Positions 11,660 through 21,797 of a stretch of DNA of 64,000 bases are shown piece after piece. The translations under genes were made by a program, and so were the position numbers. The notes under the pieces were generated by a model, which ran no database searches, was not told the origin of the DNA, and worked only from the letters and a program-made list of their open reading frames with translations. Source of the DNA: Emmonsiellopsis sp. PD_33 (Eukaryota; Ascomycota; Eurotiomycetes; Onygenales; Ajellomycetaceae); assembly GCA_032988165.1 (NCBI GenBank), contig JANTQF010000002.1, positions 186,001 to 250,000 on the forward strand, in the 5' to 3' direction. How positions within the stretch are numbered: the first letter of the stretch is position 1; each line of letters begins with the position of its first letter.

Positions 11660-12439
11660 ACTATCCCCCCCTTTAGAAGCTGGCCTCCAGTGGATTCATG
11701 GATTTTCTGTGTCATAGCTAAAGAATCAGGCTAATACACAATGTGCATTGTAGAAGGTTTAGGCCATTATGCATTATAAAAGATTTAGACTGTTATGCTT
11801 GATAGAAAGTTTAGATTATTACAGTTAGGTAGTTTTATATTCTACAGGCTAATCATATTATAGGAATCAGTGATTTCATTACCAGGTGATTTGATGTGTA
11901 GTGCAGTTAATGTTTATTTTCTATAATTAAACATCTGAGTAATGGTGAGTAGGTGATTTAATGTGCAGCTATGAATATATATACTTTCTACTTTACTATA
12001 TTCTTTTATTTTCTTTATTAAATATTAGCATCACAATTTAATCTACTATTCTACTTGTTATCTACTTTAGTATAGTATCCTCTTATCTGAGTGTCTATAA
12101 TGTCTTTTACTGGTTTATGAATACTTTGCACACTAGTTGTACTCTATTTTTAGATTATCTGGCCTGAATGTGCATTCACATAGTTAGATGATTATTTTAC
12201 TTTTTACATATTATAACTATATGATATTATCTGAGTATAATATGCTACTTTTCTTTGCTTCTTTCATGTTGTTGAGGTATCATGTTATAGAAATTACTAA
12301 TAGATGTACTTTGATAGTTCAAAATAAAAAATATTAATTCAAAATGGCCCCCTAAACTCCCATCTCATCACATGTGTGTGGAGAGTGTGTGCTGTTAAGC
12401 TCTCTCTTCTCTCCTAACTCTCTTATAGGGCTAGCTATC
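11660..12439. other. family G 3' non-coding region, candidate promoter of the antisense gene
   Basis: About 780 bp shared with G2 (32194-33000) and G6 (62079-62890). It lies between the polypurine tract and the accessory gene. It contains a threefold GTAGAAGGTTTAG-type motif spaced 20-30 bases (11750-11830) and no long frame. As the only sequence upstream of the antisense gene besides the LTR, it is where its promoter should be; this is inference. Confidence 0.5.
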
Positions 12440-13300
12440 CTTCTGTATGATACTTTTCTGCCTTAGAATTCTTAAACTTCATTGTGCTCCTCCTCAGTCA
12501 CACCCTTCTACTATAAAGATTTCTCTTTTATCTTCTCTTACAGCTTCTCTTCTATACATACTTCTGTGCTATCTTCTACTACTACTATCTCTTCTTACAT
12601 ACTTAGCTATTCATTTATCTCTATATCTTTCATCATCCTGATTCATCCTACTTCTGCCCTCATTACCTTGATGTCTGTTATCTGGTTGGCTGGAGATTTT
12701 CTGCAGCTTGCCATACAGACCCTAGAGAATAATGATAATGATAAGAATAAGAATGAGGATAAAGAAAATAAGGATGAGAATGATAATAATGATGATAATA
12801 AGAAAAAAACTGAGGAGAAAAAAAATAAGTACTAGGAGAAATCTACTGAAAGCCTATACTTACTAAAATAATGTAGGAAATGTGTCTGTCATCTAATTAT
12901 TAAGGCTGGCATGGAGGCATTTTATTATCCTTCTAAGAATTCACATGCAACTTACTGTTCTTAATGTGTGTAGTACTATCATTACTGTAAGATGATGAGT
13001 TTTCCTGTAGTTAATTTAAAAAGAAAAAAACTAATTACTAATTACACTGTAGGTTTCCATTAATGTGTATGTAGACATCATGGAGTTGATTGATGTAGCT
13101 GAGTAATTAAATTACTTTAAGAATTTATTGAATAAGCTTAAGTATACTGGTATAATGTAGTTGCTCCCTGGGATTTAGTAGTGATAAGATCAAGTGGCTG
13201 TTTGATATAAGAAAGTGTTGGAGGAGGTAGAGAGATTATTTGATGTTACCCTAATTCTTTATATAAGTATAATTATTCTGTCTTAATGTGCTTGATTGAT
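12440..13300 (+). pseudogene. family G antisense accessory gene, copy in G1
   Basis: A gene-like frame on the strand opposite to pol, tail-to-tail with it. In order: Ser/Thr-rich N-terminus (12482 on), a conserved LAGDFLQLAIQTLEN segment (12690-12730), then a long Asp/Lys/Asn-rich tract to 12835. Next is a Cys cluster (12868-12990) reading CRKCVCHLIIKAGMEAF, then YCSxCV and YCK. An apparent intron of about 65 bp ends CACTGTAG before VSINVYVDIMELIDVAE (13055-13110). A helical C-terminus follows to about 13260. The Cys spacing is like small fungal zinc-cluster domains with a second CxxC. No ATG is certain. It carries stops (TAG, TGA) but fewer than pol. Function unknown; possibly nucleic-acid binding. 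Confidence 0.6.
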
Positions 13301-16197
13301 TCTGACTTTAATGAAAATAGCCTGCCTCTCTGAGTTAGATGTGATATGCACTCTGATTTTTCTCTAGCATTTTTTGATTTATTTTTTATCTACTGTGCTC
13401 CTCAGGGCTTTTAATATTAATATAAAATAATAAGATTTGATTTTTAGAAACTTATCCTTCCTCTTCTCCTCTTTCTATATATAGGCTAGTTATTACTTAG
13501 ATTGATGGCACTTCAGCTTCATCACCTTATAATTAAACTGCACATTGAACTTATCAATTAAGTTCTATGTATTCTCAAGATTTTCTACATTCTCCCAGAA
13601 ATTCTCTGCCTCTATCATATTTTTCCAGCACACAAGATACTACTAGCTATTAAAATAGTTATACTTCCCTAGAATCTCTTTAATTTCAAACTTCTTAACT
13701 CCATCTATCATTATTGATTTAACCTTTAGGATTTCACCATGCCACATGTGGTACAGTTTGAGCAATGAGATATAAAAAATAGAGTATATATCTTTATATT
13801 ATAATATAAGTTTCAGTTTGTATGCCTGTTTCTCCTACTTATCAATGATTTTGAAAGGGCTAAGTTGATAATAATTTAGCTTTAAACTTGAATATAATAT
13901 GCTGATGTTTTTCAAGCACAGTATGATCTAATCTCTAACTATGAAATACTTCTTCTTATAGCACTAATTATAGTATTTCTTCTATATTTCCTGGGCCTTC
14001 AGAAGAGATTCTTACAAATCATTCTATATTTCTTCTATATAACACACATATTTCATTGTCTTCTGTGCTTCTTTCCTCCCCATGTTAGTATCTAGTTCAA
14101 CATCAAGATGTAGTTCAGATTGAAAACCCATTAGCACTTTCACAGGAAATATCTTGAGGATACTATATATAGAGGTATTATAGGAGAATTGTGCTAGCAG
14201 CAACTACCTAGCCCAGTTATCCTGGTAGAAGTTGCAGTAGACATACAGGTAGTATTTAAGTGTCTGATTCTGCCTCTTAATTTAGCCATCTATTTGAGGG
14301 TAGAATACAGTTATTAACCATCAGTATGCTTTCAGAAGATAGTAAAGTGTTAACTAGTATTTACTGGAGCTGAATATTCTAGCACAGTCTATTATCTAAT
14401 GGTGTGAGTAACTAAAAAATCTAGTAAAAGTGTTAAATATTAGGTTTGCAAGCTCTGGTACACTTATATCTTTATTAACTGATTTATAAACTACATACTT
14501 AGTTAATTTATCTATAAATACTATGATTGAATTATAGATCTTACTGTTCTACTTGAATGATAGAAGTTTGATAATGAAATCTATTATCATCATTTCAAAA
14601 GAAAAGATAGAAATAGGAAGTAATTCTAATTGGCTGTATTCCTTATAATGATATATCTTAACCTATTAATAGATATTATAAGTACACATATATTTCTAAA
14701 CATCTATTATTATATCATGCTAAAAGTATTTCCTCCAGACACACTCAAAAGTGCACTTAACATCAAAATATCCCCCTTAAAGATTATTATGATTTAATTT
14801 CATGATCTTATCCCTTATTGCTTGATCTGCAGGAATGGAAACATAACTCTTATAATAAAGTAAATCATCTTAATTAATTATTTAGTTTAAATACTCAGTC
14901 TCATCCATTTCATCTACTTTCATCCTCCTGCACACCTTAGTATGCTCAGCATCCTGAGCTTGCATGTAGCATAGAAATTTCATAATGAGTTCAGTGAGGA
15001 AGGATTTATAAGCTATATCAGATTCCATGATCATATTAACTAATATTTATAGCACTAGATGAGCTAGTCTTTTTATATTACTAATAATGTGTCTCTTATC
15101 TGTACACACATTTTAATATGCACAGGAAGTAAGTGTACCAATATAAATTGCATTTTCCTTATTATTTAATAGTTTTAAATATACTATTATATTAATTATT
15201 TACTGATTGAGGTCTTCCAGCTGTATCTGTACATCTATATCTAGTATTTGAAATATTCCTTGAAGAAGCTTTTCTTGAATTATTAGTAATAATATTCACC
15301 TTGGAGCATTCTCTTTATAGTTAGAGTAATAACTAGATACATCTATGGGATTCTTCATCCCTAGATGATATTTAATGATAAAGTCAAATACAGAGAGTAT
15401 TTCCATTCATTGTATCTAATATCTGACTAATTCTATTATCATTATGAAATGTTATAGGTTGGCATGATCAGATAAAACTATCATGGGAAAATACACACCA
15501 TGCAGGTAGTAGTATTATTACTTGAATGCTATAAGAATAGTAAGGAGTTTCTAATTGTATGTATTATAGTTGTACTCCACTGATAATAAGCCTTGTAAAT
15601 AGTATGTAATCAGATACTATTATCCATCATTTAGATCTAATTGTGAGAGGATTATACTTAGTGTGAAATCTAATATGTCTGACTCCATCTGGAGTTTCCA
15701 ATTCAGATTAAAGTATATAAGGATTAAGATCTTTATAAATATACTTTTCAGCTCTTAAAAAGCTTTCTACACATCAGCATTGAGGAGGATCATCTTTCAG
15801 TTCTAGCCTTTTTATGTTGTGCTCTTTATGAGTATAAATAAGGGCTGTACTTTTACTGTAAATCTATCTATGAAATGGCAGTAAAAATTTACAAACCCTA
15901 GAAATATCTAAATGTTATGAATGCACTTGAGTTCCAGCCAGAAGAGAATAGTATTAATTTAGCTCTATTTCATTTTGATGCTGTTCATGCTGATCATAAA
16001 GCTAAGGAAATTAATATAATCCACATGAAATATATATTTACTAAGCTTTATATATAATTTATAGATGTGCAGTCATTCTAGCACTATGCACACATGCTTA
16101 TGATGCTCTTCCTCTAAGTTCAAATAGATAATAATGTCATTCAGGTAGATAATACAGTAGATATCTAGAAGATTGCTTAGAGCCTTATTATTATTAA
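13301..16197 (-). pseudogene. G1 pol, 3' half: RNase H, integrase, chromodomain
   Basis: Continuation of the G1 polyprotein after the hAT insertion point. RNase H lies at about 15330-15700 (LSVEYNYNTYN, then LSDHANL). The integrase zinc region and core lie at about 14250-15000: KLNHNN, GGYFDVKCTLECVWRKYF, MIIDFIIKL with a core Asp, IDKLTKYVVYKSVNKD, TIDCARIFSS-like text. The chromodomain at the C-terminus (about 13480-13760) reads FEIKEILGKY, YLVCWKN and ENLENT, matching the usual xxEILxxR, YLVKWKG and WEPxENL blocks. Chromodomains direct these integrases to chromatin marks. Numerous stops make it dead. The coding end is about 200 bp from the end of the antisense gene. Confidence 0.87.
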
Positions 16198-16395
16198 TAG
16201 ACTAGCCATTTGTTACCAAATCAAACTAAAACTAAATTTAACCTTAGGCATTTTACCTGGAATGATAATCCTTTTTACTATATTATTACTTTAATATAGG
16301 TACTATATTACATTTATATTTTACTTGATTAGTCCCAAATTATATTATAGAATAATATTATAGTCCCAAATTATGTTTAGTATTAAAAATATAAG

Positions 16396-16448
16396 TCCTA
16401 GTCCCATTTGGTCTCAATTATCTCTATTGGGACCAAATGGGACTAGGA
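16396..16448. repeat. 23-bp-stem palindrome near the left end of the hAT
   Basis: Arms 16396-16418 and 16426-16448 pair at 22 of 23 positions around a 7-base loop TATCTCT. The core GGGACCAAATGGGAC recurs in variant form near the right end (21513-21530), so it behaves like a hAT subterminal transposase-binding motif. Confidence 0.8.
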
Positions 16449-16674
16449 ATCCTGGTTTAGATTATATAATCATAATCACATGACTAGGTAATGCCAAGTC
16501 TGAGATATATAGATGGCAGAACAACTTTAAAATGCATATTTATAGTAGTGAGTGTTATCAAATATTATTACTTTTCATTGCCTGAAGGCCCCAGCCCCAA
16601 CCCTAAACTAAAAAAACTAAAAAACTAAAAACACACAAAAACATTAAAAAACCCTCTTAAACCTTGAGGACAGT

Positions 16675-17223
16675 CTACTTAAAGTACTCCAATCTAATTG
16701 CATCTGCTACCTCCCTCACTAACTGCATATCTTCAACCCTGAGAGTCAACTGCTTCCCATGCACCATCATTTTAACTCTGCCTATATTCATAATATAATC
16801 AGTATATATATTTAGTAGACTTAGTAGAGTAGTTAACTTACACTTGAAAAGAGTGGTGAGAGCTATTTCCACTACCAACTAAATGATATTAAGAGTGGAG
16901 TACTGAAAGTAATGCTTCCCATCATTAATCTTGTAGATCAGACATGCTATTATGGCCTTGGTAAAAATGAGCTCCTCAGACTTCTAATAGAACTAAACCT
17001 CCTGAATCTACTCTATTGGTCTGAATGAGCAGCTGAGTGTTACTGAAAAGTGTGACTATAACTTACTGTTCTTATTATGATAGTAGTGAGGCTTAAGATT
17101 ATATTTAACCCAGTAGTTTCTTGAGGCATTGGGGAGCTCAGCATGGTATTAATCTCACTTAGCCTCTCACTCAGTGATGTGTGCCTCATAGGCTTCTTTG
17201 TGACCAGGCACAGTATTTTTCAT
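16675..17223 (-). pseudogene. unknown protein carried by the hAT, minus strand
   Basis: Unrecognised. One frame from an ATG at 17223 runs 182 codons to a stop at 16675 without a frameshift. All interruptions (7) are TAG or TGA codons of the type made by C-to-T change. The last 67 codons are open: VVEIALTTLFKCKLTTLLSL, then YIMNIGRVKMMVHGKQLTLR and VEDMQLVREVADAIRLEYFK. Composition is that of an ordinary soluble protein with a charged C-terminal helix, and there is no membrane segment or zinc motif. It faces away from the transposase. It could be a captured gene fragment or a normal accessory gene of this hAT family; I cannot tell which. Confidence 0.5.
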
Positions 17224-17700
17224 CACTGCTTGGTGGGGGAGGGGGGTGTACTTTGGCATTTTCAAATTGGAGGAGGGGGTATCAATGCATTTGAATAGAG
17301 AGCAGGGGAAATAGAGACACAGCCAATTAGGATGGTGGGAGAGGAGGAATAGAATAGATAGAGAAAAGAAGAAAAGAGAGGGGAAGAGAAGGGGAAAAAA
17401 AAGAAATATTATTAAAATTCCAACTCTAACCAGCTACCCTAGTAATCTGTAACCATCACCTGGGTCTATCTCTGATATGAATTACCTGGCAATGCCATAT
17501 AAAGAATATTAAATATAGATGTGTTAAATGTAAACAACCTACTTTTAGATTAGAGAAATTCCCCCTATCTTTTTGTTTTTCCTCCTTTTCTTCTCTTTCT
17601 TCTCTTCTTTTCCTACCACTATCTCATCTCTCCTCTTTTGATATTCCTATCTCACTATCATAATTGTTGCTCTCTCCCACTACTACCATCAGTCATATCT
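17224..17700. other. divergent intergenic region inside the hAT
   Basis: Lies between the two accessory frames, which point away from each other. It contains an AG-rich run (17340-17405), ATATAAAG at 17498 and a CT-rich run (17555-17640). Pyrimidine tracts before a start codon are common in fungal promoters, so this may be a shared promoter. Confidence 0.4.
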
Positions 17701-17721
17701 TTGCCTGCCTCCAAGATCTGC

Positions 17722-18516
17722 ATGACTAAGGCTCATGAGTGTTGCCATCAGCTTGAAGGGCCTGAGAAGGAAGCATTCAAACAGGGTGAGGCTAACTACA
17801 AGGCACATCATGTTGCACTGAAGAAGCTGCATGAGGGAAATAAATGATAACAATTTATAATAATGCTTATATATGAATTCAGCTAATCTGTGCTAGGAAT
17901 AAGGCTAATAAGACTAAGCATGAGGAATTGGAGAAGGAGGTGATGAAGCAGCTGATGCAGAAGCATTGGAATCAGAAGCACTCTCAGGAATGATATGAGA
18001 TGAAGGTAGAGCAGGAGGAGGCCATAAAGAAGGCTGTCAGGAAGAAATGCTGCCAGGAGTAGGTTAAGAGAATTCTGGAGTGTGAGGCTAAAAAGCCCAA
18101 GCAGGTAAGAGTTCTAGTCACACTCTTTAATAATACTCTTCTAATTCAATTGAATAAATTAGCAGGTTCACAATAAGAAGAGGATTAAGGACCTCTTTCA
18201 CTCCTGCATGCACATGATGATCTAGGACATTGAAGAGGCTGCACTGCTCTCTGGCTGGGCCAATCTCCTTGCTACTGAGGTTGATGCTGACACAGCTGAT
18301 CAGAAGATAGCTGATTTTAATGCCTAGGTTAATCTGGCCTGTCATGAGGAGCTGCCTCTACCAGAGGAGGTACTGGAGGATAAGTTTGAGGTTGTCCTCA
18401 TCTCTGATGAGGAGGAGGAGGAGGAGGAGGAGGAGGAGAAGGAGGAGTGAATTGTTAAGAATAAAAAAATTAAGGAAGAGGAGGAGAAAGAGAATGAGGA
18501 GGATAAGTCTAAGTGA
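17722..18516 (+). pseudogene. unknown acidic coiled-coil-like protein carried by the hAT (spliced)
   Basis: Unrecognised, but clearly gene-like. Exon 1 begins at the ATG at 17722 (MTKAHECCHQLEGPEKEAFK) and ends near 17840. A degenerate intron ends CTGTGCTAG at about 17892. Exon 2 (about 17893-18104) reads a Lys/Glu-rich helical stretch. An intron at 18105-18165 has GTAAGA, TTCTAATTC and AGCAG at the expected sites and keeps phase 0. Exon 3 (18166-18516) reads VHNKKRIKDLFHSCMHMMI, SGWANLLATEVDADTADQ, then VVLISDEE followed by a poly-Glu tract from a (GAG)n repeat, and a Lys/Glu tail. Five in-frame stops, all TGA or TAG. It may be a second hAT protein with a DNA-binding or scaffolding role; that is inference. 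Confidence 0.55.
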
Positions 18517-18995
18517 AAATTTTTTCTTTTAGTAGATAGTATAGTGGAGTTGATGATAAATAAAGAAGTTTAATTGATTAAATTAAAATTTCCTACTCCT
18601 ATTTTTAAATTGAGATTTCTACAATGAAAATGAGTAGTACACAGTGAAGATATATATATATAATATCTGTATACTCTCAGTGAGATATATCCATATTAAC
18701 CATTTCTTGCAATATACAATCTATACTAAATAAATATTAAAACTCTCCTGGTAACACTTTTTAGTAATGATATATTGATATTTAATTCATGTTTAACATG
18801 GATTTCAATGTTTATAATATTAATATCTATATTTTAATAATTCTATTCTTCTTGTTTGATGATGCATCCCAACTCCTGAGATTAATCTTATCATATATAC
18901 TAGTATGGTAAGAAAATTTCATTTCAGCTATGTAGTAGATTCATCTTAATTAATATCATCATTCATCACTATTACCCCCCCTATTGGCATTGAAA
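18517..18995. other. spacer before the hAT transposase
   Basis: AT-rich, with TATATATATA at 18652-18663. No frame recognised. Probably terminator of the upstream gene and promoter of the transposase. Confidence 0.4.
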
Positions 18996-21373
18996 ATGGA
19001 TGATTCCATTGAAAACCTCCCTGAAATCACAGTTAAGGTAAAGAAATATATTGTGTATGAAGATTCATACTCTCAATGATTCTACACCTAGTGGGCAACC
19101 ACAGAATGCTATATATCCAGACTAAAGAAGTGAATCATATGGAAAACCCCATCAACATCAAGATAATGAGGAGAATGTTGGAAAAGCTTCCTACAGGTAG
19201 CAGAGAAGGAGACTGGGCAACCATATCTTTATTGCAAGCTCTGTGAAAGAATTCAATCACATTCATTATGAACTGGGTATGATCTGGGTGGGATTATCAA
19301 GTATCTTGACTCTGATGAATGCAAGGGTGATCAAAAATCCTGAAATGATAACATCACACAGAGACTGATAAGAAGCATTTTATTCTTACTGCATGTAATG
19401 CTTTCTGGTAATGCTAATGAGGCAATTCATTAAGGAAATGATGAAAAAATGACCCTGATTGAATTCCACTGCTGATATTCTATCCTATACTCCAGATACC
19501 TTTTATGAATAGATACTGTGCACCTGTATCTCTCTGAACCTCCCTCTTTGTACAACTAAAAATAATGAATTCTGTGTCCTTCTTCAGATGTTAAAACCAT
19601 CAACAGCTGTTCCCCATTGAATGAGTCTTTGAAATGCACTTGATAGACACTATACAAATAATATGAAACAATTAGGATTGGAACTGAAGCAGCAAAGAAA
19701 GATCTTTCTGGCTGTAGATGTATGAATAAGTACTAATAACCTGACATTCCTGGGTGTAGTCTGTTATTTCATCAATGATCAATAAGAGTACAAGGAGTGA
19801 CTGATTGGATTTGAAGCCCTGATGAAAAGCCATACTGAAGAGTATTTTGCTGAAATCCTTATGAGTATTATTTAGAATGATCACTGGGATATCTAATCTA
19901 ATCTACTTGTAATTACCATAGATAATGCCAAAAGCAATGGGACTATGATTTGCAGTTTGAAGGAGAGGTTGATTGCATATTGATAGGATGATAATTAGAG
20001 ATATATTCCATGCATTGTACATGTTGTTCAGCTGGTAGTGCAGGTATTAATTAGTGAGCTTAAGATTGAGGCAGAACATGAGATGATAGTGAGTTCTTTT
20101 GATGAGTAGGATATTATCTTGCAGAGTGGGATTTCATTTTCCATCACCCTTCATAAGGTAATGATATTTGGTCATGCCCCTGCTATATTTGATCCTAAAT
20201 ACTGACATTAATGATACCTACATTAGATTTGACATATTATCATTACTATTAGTATCTTCCTGAAACAAGAGCAATGATTCTTTGATATTCAATGTATAAT
20301 AGCATCTATATCCACTACACAGTCCACTCCCCTTAAAATGATCCAGGATGTTAAGACATAATGGAGCTCAACATATGAAATGACTATTTACACACTTTAG
20401 CTTCAGAAATCAATTGATTACTGGGTAGAGAATTCTGGGAGAGAAAAGATTCAATCTTTAAAGCTCTCTACAACTAAATGGAGTTAGTTGAAGTATATTA
20501 TTAGTTTACTCTTTCTTTTCTATACAATAACTAAAGCTGTTTCATGGATGTGGACACCTATGTTGCAGATGGCATGGTAGGTTTATAATAATTTATTTGA
20601 CCATCTAAAGGATTGATTGGAAAAGAGTTATGAACATTCTTCTTAGAATGAGACTATATGAAGAGCTATTAAGGCTGCAAAGGTAAAACTCTCTCTTTAT
20701 TATAGTAAAACAGATCAGCACTTTACAGATTTCTATGCTATTGCAGCTGTACTGGATCCATCACTATAAGTAAATACATACTTAGAGGATGATTGGATAA
20801 AGGAAGAATGGCAGGCATATATCAATATTGCCAAGAAGTACTACAATAAGACCTACTGGCAGTATGAACCCTTGGACCCTAAACCTGGAGATGATATAGA
20901 CATGGTGGAGGATGATTCCCAGGTAGGTAATGCTTTTTAGTAATGCTTTACCATGCAGATGCACAGATATATACTAATAGTTAATTACATAGGATCTTAA
21001 TGTATTAGTTGTGAATCAGAATAAGGTCAGGCTAGCTGCTTGTAGAACTAAGTTTGACTGCTACCTTTATAATGATAGAATAATCATCAAGTAGAAAATA
21101 ATCCTTGAAATCTGAGCTATATTTAAACATACCTATCCAATGGTTGTAAGAATGGCATGGGATGTTCTTGCAATCCTCCTGGTAAGTGTTGGAATGGAAT
21201 GGAAATTCAATTTGAGTCAAGACATATATCACTATTATTATGGTAAATTATATGGGGAAATGATTAAGAAGATAATGATGGTAAAGCATGGGAAGGAGAA
21301 GGAGATTACTAATAATTTCAGTAAGGATACTATAATCAAGGAGGAGGATGTACTTGTAAAGCAATGTGTATAG
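18996..21373 (+). pseudogene. hAT transposase, degraded, with introns
   Basis: Cut-and-paste DNA transposase. From the ATG at 18996 (MDDSIENLPEITVKV): a BED-like zinc-finger start (YLYCKLCERIQSH, 19230-19262), then the RNase H-like core with FINDQ and EWLIGFEAL (19770-19815) and VITIDNAKSNGT (19910-19940), whose Asp fits a catalytic position. Later YAIAAVLDPSL and YLEDDW (20735-20795) and, at the C-terminus, YPMVVRMAWDVLAILLVSVG and YGKLYGEMI (21135-21260), the hAT dimerisation block. An intron at about 20923-20991 (GTAGGTAA to ACATAG with TACTAATAG) falls between DSQ and DLN. Many stops are TAG or TGA. The C-terminal exon (21140-21373) is open; a short extra exon may follow. Confidence 0.85.
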
Positions 21374-21789
21374 TTTAATACATTATATAGGTGTATGAGT
21401 GGATCATGGGTGTGATTCTGCATGAAGGTATATAGAATATCCTATTTTATAATATTTTCTCATGAGTGTTATTAATTATTGTTACCTTCTTCTCTATGAT
21501 TATATAATCAAAATGGGATCAAATGGGACCAAGTTTAAATTCTAGTCACTTTTGATTCCATTTATGTTATGTTTTATATGGTCATTTTACATGATTTATT
21601 CTTTAAAATAGGTCATTTTTCCTGGTTACTTTCAAAATTTTGGTCATTTATCCTTATTTATCTCTTAAAAGTAGTCATTTTTTATATTTTAAATCTTTAA
21701 AGTCATGTTTTATACTACCTTTTGGCACTAAATAGGACTAAAACCAAATCAAATCAACATGAAAATTCCTAGTCCCAGCAGCCAGCCTA
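21374..21789. other. right end of the hAT
   Basis: Non-coding. Contains several GGTCATTTT-type repeats (21580-21690, about 25-40 bases apart) and the GGGACCAA motif shared with the left end, consistent with hAT subterminal binding sites. Confidence 0.55.
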
Positions 21790-21797
21790 CTTATTAA

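Larger units (their letters stand above)
16198..21789 (+). mobile_element. hAT-superfamily DNA transposon nested in G1
   Basis: 5.59 kb placed by comparison with G2, in which RT sequence is continuous at this point. Ends: TAGACTAGCCA at left, TAGGCTGGCTG (reverse complement) at right, about 11-bp imperfect inverted repeats. Flanks are ATTATTAA (16190-16197) and CTTATTAA (21790-21797), 7 of 8 identical. The 8-bp size is right for hAT; a TTA slippage on the left explains the mismatch. It holds a hAT transposase plus two other gene-like frames, one on each strand. CG dinucleotides are as scarce as in the host element. Confidence 0.82.

Noticed and set aside
12482..12835. Second overlapping frame in the antisense gene region (12447-12641)
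   Set aside because: It is Leu-rich, is not continued into the acidic tract, and is not kept in G2 or G6.
18405..18455. (GAG)n microsatellite considered as an independent repeat feature
   Set aside because: It encodes a poly-Glu tract inside the hAT accessory frame and is in phase with it, so it is described with that gene.
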